Assembly (NCBI GenBank): GCA_910578745.1
Contig: CAJTSN010000001.1
Location: forward strand, 1 to 26,703
From: an uncultured Bacilli bacterium
GTDB lineage: Bacteria > Bacillota_I > Bacilli_A > RF39 > UBA660
Reading direction: 5' to 3'
DNA length: 26,703 nucleotides
The position numbers and the translations under genes are program-made. A model generated the notes under the pieces. That model saw only the letters and a program-made list of their open reading frames with translations. It had not been told where the DNA came from and made no database searches. Shown here one piece after another: positions 21,535 through 26,703 of this stretch. The stretch's first letter is position 1, and each line of letters opens with the position of its first letter.

Positions 21535-21566
21535 AAATAAATCCTTATATTTCTAAGGGTTTATTT
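21535..21566 (+). promoter_or_regulatory. Leader hairpin of the alarmone synthetase gene
   Basis: A 13-bp stem (21535-21547 with 21554-21566, one G-U, 6-base loop) lies between the promoter and the start codon at 21591. An ACTGC/GCAGT pair (21491-21495, 21522-21526) followed by TTTTTT lies across the -10. The hairpin may be a weak attenuator, an mRNA stabiliser, or the terminator of the upstream repair gene. Confidence 0.4.
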
Positions 21567-21590
21567 ATTCTATAAAGAAAGAAGAATTTT

Positions 21591-22220
21591 ATGACTTATA
21601 CAAATATTGAAGGAAAAGAAAAAATTCCCGAATTGATACTGAAATATGAATTTGCTTTAGATATATTAGAAACACAATTAAACATTTTAATCAAAGAATT
21701 TGCTTTCCTACATGGTTATAACCCTGTTGAACATATAAAATCAAGAATGAAAGAAGAGGAAAGCGCTATTCAAAAATTAAAACAAAAAGGATATTCTCCT
21801 AGCTATCATAATATAATAAAACATCTTCATGATATGATTGGTATTCGTATTGTATGTTCTTTTTTATCAGATGTTTATGAAATAGTGACTTTAATTAAAT
21901 CTTCTCCTCAATTTAAAATAAAAGAGGAAAAAGACTATATAAAACATCCAAAAGATTCTGGATATATTAGTTATCACTTACTTGTTCTAGTTCCTGTATG
22001 TTTAAATAACACAGTTGAGTATATAGAAGCTGAAATTCAAATTCGAACGATAGCAATGGATTTTTGGGCAAGTTTAGATCATAAAATCCAATATAAATTT
22101 TCTAAGAAACTTCCAAAGGAAATCAGTGAACAGTTGTATCAATTCTCATTAGACATTCATAGTTTGGACCAGAGAATGAATCAATTGAATGCAATTGTTA
22201 AGAAATATGAAGAAAAATAA
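21591..22220 (+). CDS. Small alarmone synthetase, RelA/SpoT-domain (RelQ-like) GTP pyrophosphokinase
   Basis: A 209-aa single-domain ppGpp synthetase without the hydrolase and regulatory parts of Rel. Visible motifs are HIKSRMKEEESAIQKLKQKGY (substrate-binding start), HDMIGIRIVCSF (the DxxGxR segment), DYIKHPKDSGYISYH (G-loop region) and EAEIQIRTIAMDFWASLDHKIQYK (the E-x-Q-x-R-T core with the Glu of catalysis). It transfers pyrophosphate from ATP to GTP or GDP to signal stress. Length and motifs fit the RelQ/SAS1 group. AGAAAGAAGAA is the likely ribosome site. It has its own promoter and a bidirectional terminator shared with trxB. Confidence 0.88.
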   Translation: MTYTNIEGKEKIPELILKYEFALDILETQLNILIKEFAFLHGYNPVEHIKSRMKEEESAIQKLKQKGYSPSYHNIIKHLHDMIGIRIVCSFLSDVYEIVTLIKSSPQFKIKEEKDYIKHPKDSGYISYHLLVLVPVCLNNTVEYIEAEIQIRTIAMDFWASLDHKIQYKFSKKLPKEISEQLYQFSLDIHSLDQRMNQLNAIVKKYEEK

Positions 22221-22246
22221 AAATGTATATGTCCTATACATTTTTT
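22217..22246. terminator. Bidirectional terminator between alarmone synthetase and trxB
   Basis: Stem AAATGTATA (22221-22229) / TATACATTT (22235-22243), A/T extended on both sides, with a T-run on either exit. It serves two convergent genes 13 bases apart. Confidence 0.85.
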
Positions 22247-23148
22247 TGCTTTGCCTGATGAATAGAAAAGGCGACCGTTGTAGCTTCTCCTACAGCTGTT
22301 GTCAATTGGTATACCTCTTTTTTTATTGCATCTCCACAAGCATAAACTCCTTTTCTTTTTGTTTCCATATTTTCATCAACGAAAAGAAAACCATCAGCAT
22401 CATAAATGGAAGAATCATCGATATTTATAAATACTGGATCCATTCCTATATAAATAAACAGTCCATCGGTAGAAATTACCTTATTTATTCCTTTTTGCTC
22501 AATTTTAATAGAAGTTAATACGCCATTGGTTTGTTCTAAAGAAGTAATACTACTTTCATAATGGATATAAATATTAGGCGCCTTTTCTATTTTTTGAATC
22601 AAATGTTTACTAGCACGAAAAAAATCCCTACGGTGAATTATATGTACTTCTTTAGCAAGACTAGATAAATAAAGAGCCTCTCCTATAGCACTATTTCCTC
22701 CACCTACAACACTTACTATTTTATCCTTAAAAAAGGGACCATCACAAGTAGCACAATAGCTAATTCCCCTTCCAAGTAATTCTTCTTCCAATTCAAGTCC
22801 TAATTTTCTAGGATTTCTTCCAGTTGCTAAAACAATACAATCGGCATAAAGAATATCACTACTTGTTTCTATTACTTTGACCGCTTTTGTTTCTATTTTC
22901 TCTACCGAACTAAATAAAAAAGGAATTTCTAATCTTTTTGCTTGCTCATATAGATGAAAAGCAAAGTCAGGTCCTTTTATCTGTTCAAATCCAGGATAAT
23001 TTTCAATAAACCCTATCTTATTTAATTGCCCACCTGGATAATTTTTGTCTATCACGAGTACATGATACCCATATCTTTTCAAATAAATAGCAGTTGTGAT
23101 ACCGGCAATTCCTGCACCAATAACAACGACATCATATTTTTGATTCAT
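22234..23148 (-). CDS. trxB: Thioredoxin reductase
   Basis: A 304-aa FAD- and NADPH-binding disulfide reductase that keeps thioredoxin reduced in the cytosol. FAD motif VVVIGAGIAGITTAIYL (8-24), PGGQLN, the redox-active CATCD (about 132-136), the NADPH motif VVGGGNSAIGEALYLS followed by HRRDFFRAS, and the FAD-closing segment GVYACGDAIKKEVYQLTTAVGEA are all in order. Length is normal. The start overlaps the end of lgt by 17 bases and has AAAGGAAC upstream. It is last in the uvrB-yvlD-lgt-trxB run. Confidence 0.93.
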   Translation of the reverse strand: MNQKYDVVVIGAGIAGITTAIYLKRYGYHVLVIDKNYPGGQLNKIGFIENYPGFEQIKGPDFAFHLYEQAKRLEIPFLFSSVEKIETKAVKVIETSSDILYADCIVLATGRNPRKLGLELEEELLGRGISYCATCDGPFFKDKIVSVVGGGNSAIGEALYLSSLAKEVHIIHRRDFFRASKHLIQKIEKAPNIYIHYESSITSLEQTNGVLTSIKIEQKGINKVISTDGLFIYIGMDPVFINIDDSSIYDADGFLFVDENMETKRKGVYACGDAIKKEVYQLTTAVGEATTVAFSIHQAKQKNV

Positions 23149-23911
23149 TTTTTTGTTCCTTTCTTGTATAAAATAACATGCCTATTCCAATAATGATCAT
23201 AAAAATAGAAATTAGTTGCGCTACTCGAATAGGTCCTAGCATTAAACTATCTTGCCTAAGGGACTCGATAAAGAATCTTCCAATACCATAGTGTATGACA
23301 TATAGTGCACTTATAGTCCCTTTTACATGACATTTCTTCTTAACAATTAATAAAAGAAGTAAACCTAGTAAATTCCAAAGAGATTCATACAAAAAGGTTG
23401 GCTGATAATAAACACCTTCAATAAACATTCCCTTAATAATAAACTCTGGCAAATGTAAAGAATGCAAAAACGCATACGTTGTTTCAGGACCATAGGCTTC
23501 CCCGTTAAAGAAATTGCCCCATCTTCCTAAAATCTGCCCTATAATTAAGGAGATTACTAATATATCTGTCAATTTCAAAAATGGAATATTCTTCTTCTTT
23601 GTATAAAAGTAGGTAAATACGGCTCCTGCTATAATACCTCCATGTATAGCAAGTCCTCCTTCCCATACACGTAGTATGGCAAGAGGGTCACTTATATAAT
23701 GATTGATTTCAAAAAGAACATAGTATAATCTGGCTCCAACTAAAGAAATTGGAATTAAATAGCAAGCGTAATCATAAATAATACTTCTGTTAATTCCTTC
23801 TTTTTCGGCCTGTTTGAGTAGTAAAAAAAATCCAAATGAAAAAGCAATAAGTAAGATAAAAGAATACCAATAAATATGAAATGGACCTATACTAAATAAG
23901 ATCGGATTCAT
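23132..23911 (-). CDS. lgt: Prolipoprotein diacylglyceryl transferase
   Basis: A 259-aa integral membrane enzyme that moves diacylglycerol from phosphatidylglycerol to the lipobox cysteine of prolipoproteins. It has about seven membrane helices and the family signatures LVGARLYYVLFE, WEGGLAIHGGIIAG (with the essential His) and GQILGRWGNFFNGEAYG; the later Arg-containing segment is YGIGRFFIESLRQDS. The start at 23911 has GAGGTGAT upstream; the in-frame GTG lies inside that site. It overlaps both the holin-like gene before it and trxB after it, showing one transcript. Confidence 0.93.
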   Translation of the reverse strand: MNPILFSIGPFHIYWYSFILLIAFSFGFFLLLKQAEKEGINRSIIYDYACYLIPISLVGARLYYVLFEINHYISDPLAILRVWEGGLAIHGGIIAGAVFTYFYTKKKNIPFLKLTDILVISLIIGQILGRWGNFFNGEAYGPETTYAFLHSLHLPEFIIKGMFIEGVYYQPTFLYESLWNLLGLLLLLIVKKKCHVKGTISALYVIHYGIGRFFIESLRQDSLMLGPIRVAQLISIFMIIIGIGMLFYTRKEQKNESKI

Positions 23912-24308
23912 GTTTATCACCTCGAAGTAATGGTTGAATAATAATTTGATCTGTTAAAACATTTAAGATGGAAATTAAACAAGCAACCACAAAACTCATA
24001 AATATTCCATTGATATTGAAGTGTGATCCATAGAGAATATCTACAATATTTAAAATAATTACATTAATGAAAGGATAAAAAATGCCAAGTGTCATCGCTG
24101 TAATGGGAAGTGTTAAAGAAAATAAAATTGGTTTCACTGTTTTATTTAAAAAATAAATAGTCATTGAAACGAAAAAAGCCCAAAGTCCAAACATACCTGT
24201 ATCCAATTGAATCGTATGTTTAAAAATATAAGATAAGAGAATCAAAATTAGTGTATAACAGATAATATAGATTAAACTGTCAAATACTTTTTCATACATT
24301 TTTTTCAT
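23892..24308 (-). CDS. yvlD: Phage holin family 4 / YvlD-like membrane protein
   Basis: A 138-aa membrane protein with four hydrophobic helices. The segment LNKTVKPILFSLTLPITAMTLGIFYPFINVIILNIVD matches the Phage_holin_4_2 (YvlD) family, a chromosomal envelope protein group in spite of its name. Function is not established. The ATG at 24308 follows the uvrB stop almost directly, with the ribosome site AAAGGTG inside uvrB. B. subtilis has yvlD near uvrBA, hprK and lgt, so this order is likely ancestral. Confidence 0.82.
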   Translation of the reverse strand: MKKMYEKVFDSLIYIICYTLILILLSYIFKHTIQLDTGMFGLWAFFVSMTIYFLNKTVKPILFSLTLPITAMTLGIFYPFINVIILNIVDILYGSHFNINGIFMSFVVACLISILNVLTDQIIIQPLLRGDKHESDLI

Positions 24309-24309
24309 T

Positions 24310-26256
24310 TTATTCACCTTTCATTTCAAATAAAATATCACGAAGCTCCATTGCTCTTTCAAAATCTAAATCTTTAGCCGCTTGTTTCATTTCTTCTTCA
24401 ATTTTATTTATCATATCTATTCTTTCTTGCTTTGTCATCTTTACTGGCTTTTCTTCTTCCATTTCTTTGTTATTACTAATCACTTCACGAATTTCTTTTA
24501 TAATGGTTTTTGGCGTAATATGATTTTTTTCATTATATGCCATTTGAATGGTTCTTCTTCTTTCTGTTTCCTTCATTGCTTTTTCCATCGATTCACTAAT
24601 AACATCAGCATACATAATTACATGACCATTTGCATTTCGAGCTGCTCTTCCAATCGTTTGAATTAAGCTTCGTTCACTCCGTAAAAATCCTTGTTTATCT
24701 GCATCCATAATCGCAATCAAACTAACTTCTGGAATATCAATACCCTCTCTTAATAAGTTTATTCCAACAACGACATCATATTTACCAAGTCTTAAATCAC
24801 GAATGATTTTAAGTCGGTCTAATGTTTTAACTTCACTATGTAAATAAGCAACTTTTATATCGATTTTTTTTAAGTATGTTGTAAGTTCTTCTGCCATGCG
24901 TATTGTTAAAGTAGTAATCAAAACTCTTTCTTTTTTTTCAATACGTGCATGTATTTCATTCACTAAATCATCAATTTGCCCCTTTGTTGGTCGTACATCA
25001 ATCGTTGGATCTAAAAGACCAGTTGGTCTAATGATTTGCTCAACCACTTGTTTCGATCTTTCTAATTCATAATCCCCCGGAGTAGCAGAAACACAAATCA
25101 ATTGATTGATTTTCTTCTCAAATTCTTCAAAACGAAGAGGGCGATTGTCTTTCGCACTTGGAAGCCGAAATCCATAATCTACTAGAACCTGTTTTCGTGC
25201 TTGGTCTCCATTATACATTCCTCTAACTTGAGGAATCGTCACATGAGATTCATCGATAATCATAAGAAAATCTTTATCAAAAAAGTCGATAAGTGTCGTT
25301 GGTGTTTCTCCTGCTTCTTTTAAAGCCATATGTCTTGAATAATTTTCAACCCCCCTGCAAGAACCAGTTTCTAAAAGCATCTCCATATCATAGTTCGTTC
25401 TTTCCATAAGACGTTGATGTTCTAATAATTTATCATTTTCTTTAAAATAAGTAAGTCTTTCCTCTAATTCCTTTTTTATATTGGAAACGGCTTTTTTTAA
25501 TTTCTCATCTGTTGTAACGAAATGGCTAGCGGGATACATACTAATACTATGTTTATTCGCTGTTACTACACCTGTCAATGTATCAAATTCTACAATTTTA
25601 TCAATTTCATCGCCAAAAAAATCAATGCGGTATGCCTTTCCATGTTGATTGACTGGCATAATTTCTAGTATATCTCCTCTAGCTCGAAATGTCCCTCTTT
25701 TTAAATCTAAATTATTTCTCTCATATAACATATCTACAAGTCGAACCATAACATCTTCTCTTGAAATTAGGTCCCCCACATTTAGAATTAACATTTTGCT
25801 TTTATAATCTTCTACATCACCAATTCCATAGATACAAGAAACCGAAGCAACCACAATCGTATCCCTTCTCGTTAAAATAGAAGCAGTGGCTGCATGACGT
25901 AATTCATCAATCTCATCATTAATAGAAGCATCTTTTTCTATATAAGTGTCTGTTTTCGCTACATAGGCTTCTGGCTGGTAATAATCGTAATAGGAAACAA
26001 AATATTCCACTCGATTTTCCGGAAAAAATTCTTTTAGTTCTGCATAAAGTTGTCCTGCTAAGGTCTTATTATGAGCTAGTACCAAGGTTGGCTTGTTCGT
26101 TTTAGCAATCACATTTGCTATTGTAAATGTTTTTCCTGTTCCTGTTGCTCCTAATAAAACTTGCTCTTTTACACCATTTTCTATACCGCTCACTAGCTTT
26201 TCAATCGCTTCTGGTTGGTCCCCAGATGGTTTATAAGATGATACTAATTTGAACAT
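24310..26256 (-). CDS. uvrB: Excinuclease ABC subunit B
   Basis: A 648-aa damage-recognition helicase-like subunit of nucleotide excision repair. Walker A GATGTGKT (36-43), the beta-hairpin region YFVSYYDYYQPEAYVAKTDTYIEKD, DESH (IIDESHV), VSATPGDYE, then GINLLREGIDIPEVSLIAIMDADKQGFLRS and QTIGRAARN are in place. The C-terminal UVR domain (about 615-648) that contacts UvrC is present. The start at 26256 (MFKLVSSYKPSGDQP) has AAAGGAGC 7 bases upstream; an upstream in-frame ATG adds 17 residues not typical of UvrB. uvrA does not follow, unlike in B. subtilis. No LexA box was recognised upstream. Confidence 0.96.
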   Translation of the reverse strand: MFKLVSSYKPSGDQPEAIEKLVSGIENGVKEQVLLGATGTGKTFTIANVIAKTNKPTLVLAHNKTLAGQLYAELKEFFPENRVEYFVSYYDYYQPEAYVAKTDTYIEKDASINDEIDELRHAATASILTRRDTIVVASVSCIYGIGDVEDYKSKMLILNVGDLISREDVMVRLVDMLYERNNLDLKRGTFRARGDILEIMPVNQHGKAYRIDFFGDEIDKIVEFDTLTGVVTANKHSISMYPASHFVTTDEKLKKAVSNIKKELEERLTYFKENDKLLEHQRLMERTNYDMEMLLETGSCRGVENYSRHMALKEAGETPTTLIDFFDKDFLMIIDESHVTIPQVRGMYNGDQARKQVLVDYGFRLPSAKDNRPLRFEEFEKKINQLICVSATPGDYELERSKQVVEQIIRPTGLLDPTIDVRPTKGQIDDLVNEIHARIEKKERVLITTLTIRMAEELTTYLKKIDIKVAYLHSEVKTLDRLKIIRDLRLGKYDVVVGINLLREGIDIPEVSLIAIMDADKQGFLRSERSLIQTIGRAARNANGHVIMYADVISESMEKAMKETERRRTIQMAYNEKNHITPKTIIKEIREVISNNKEMEEEKPVKMTKQERIDMINKIEEEMKQAAKDLDFERAMELRDILFEMKGE

Positions 26257-26307
26257 ACTCTGCTCCTTTCTTATGACTTTAAAGGTTTTATTTGTTTCCA
26301 CATTCAC

Positions 26308-26703
26308 TTTGCTAAAGACAAATGAAAAAAAGAGGAAACAATTTTTATCTTAAAACGAAGAAAAATCACAAATTTCATTTTCTAAATTTATAAAATTAAG
26401 GATAAATAAACATTATTTTCGTTATATAATTCTATCATTTTTTTATAAAAAAAACAAGGTAACCATAAATATTCCCTTGTTTTATTATAAGCTTCTTTTT
26501 CTATTGAAATGACTTTTAAAAAGTTCATCTATCTAATTTGTAGTATATTCCTCTCAAACTGTGAAAAAGATTTAGACATTATTCTATTATTCTATTTTTA
26601 TAACATTAATTGAAATACAAAATCATTACCTATAACTGTTGCATTTTAAAATTTTTAATTTCTATCTTGATTCAAAATATCTTTTTTCTATTACTGTATC
26701 TAA
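26308..26703. other. Intergenic region without a supported gene
   Basis: Upstream of uvrB, very AT-rich, no reading frame with a ribosome site on either strand. The only clear element is the terminator hairpin at 26451-26483; no convincing uvrB promoter was seen. Confidence 0.6.
26445..26484. terminator. Bidirectional terminator near the right edge
   Basis: Stem AAAACAAGG (26451-26459) / CCTTGTTTT (26475-26483) with T-runs on both exits (longest on the minus strand, over 26447-26454). It probably ends a minus-strand transcript coming from beyond the window. Confidence 0.6.

Noticed and set aside
26257..26450. LexA/SOS box upstream of uvrB
   Set aside because: No GAAC-N4-GTTC-like palindrome was found between the terminator and the start codon.
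1..26703. CRISPR array
   Set aside because: No set of regularly spaced repeats with unique spacers. The only short repeats are the pairs at 131/1179, 9444/9462 and 14017/15713.

Overview
The window comes from a low-GC, spore-forming member of the Bacillota (Firmicutes). It carries spore coat genes (CotJA/CotJB, CotJC, two CotF-like proteins), strong AGGAGG and GGTGAT ribosome binding sites, TTGNNN-N17-TATAAT promoters, and TGA used as stop with Trp encoded by TGG. A uvrB-yvlD-lgt-trxB run recalls the uvrBA-yvl-hprK-lgt-trxB neighbourhood of Bacillus subtilis. Rubrerythrin and Mn-catalase-like proteins fit an anaerobic, probably gut-associated organism. The species cannot be named from the sequence alone.

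Layout. 1-1610: an MTA/SAH-nucleosidase-like gene between short repeats and hairpins, a candidate small RNA and tRNA-Leu(UAA). 1715-4500: minus-strand envelope and signalling genes (membrane thioredoxin, HD-GYP protein, secreted glucosaminidase, one unknown). 4513-8430: Hsp20, a UvrD/HelD-type helicase broken by one frameshift, a VanZ-RDD membrane protein and rubrerythrin. 8554-10002: a CotF-like operon, then two XRE regulators flanking a tiny membrane protein. 10112-13750: a Rieske-FAD oxidoreductase, two small proteins and the cotJ operon. 13898-15746: tRNA-His whose terminator hairpin has been hit by an IS1182-family element, leaving a 27-bp target duplication.

15740-19220 is accessory and partly decayed. 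It holds an unrecognised coding fragment, a three-gene unit (frameshifted nucleotidyltransferase, YhcG/PD-(D/E)XK nuclease, YbaK-type aminoacyl-tRNA deacylase), a short-chain dehydrogenase scrap, and a VbhA antitoxin whose Fic toxin has lost its catalytic core and is joined to the tail of a serine recombinase. Next to this scar lies an intact 730-aa kinase-phosphatase-ligase RNA repair enzyme with a ligase domain resembling fungal tRNA ligase (Trl1) and T4 Rnl1, followed by a small alarmone synthetase. The right end is the housekeeping operon uvrB-yvlD-lgt-trxB on the minus strand.

The most notable items are the Trl1-like RNA repair protein beside a decayed mobile region, the CotJA-CotJB fusion, the IS insertion that duplicated a terminator hairpin, the operator-like repeats between divergent genes, and a promoter-to-terminator small RNA candidate near tRNA-Leu. 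Two genes (helicase, nucleotidyltransferase) are each broken by a single base in a homopolymer, so sequencing error must be excluded before calling them dead.
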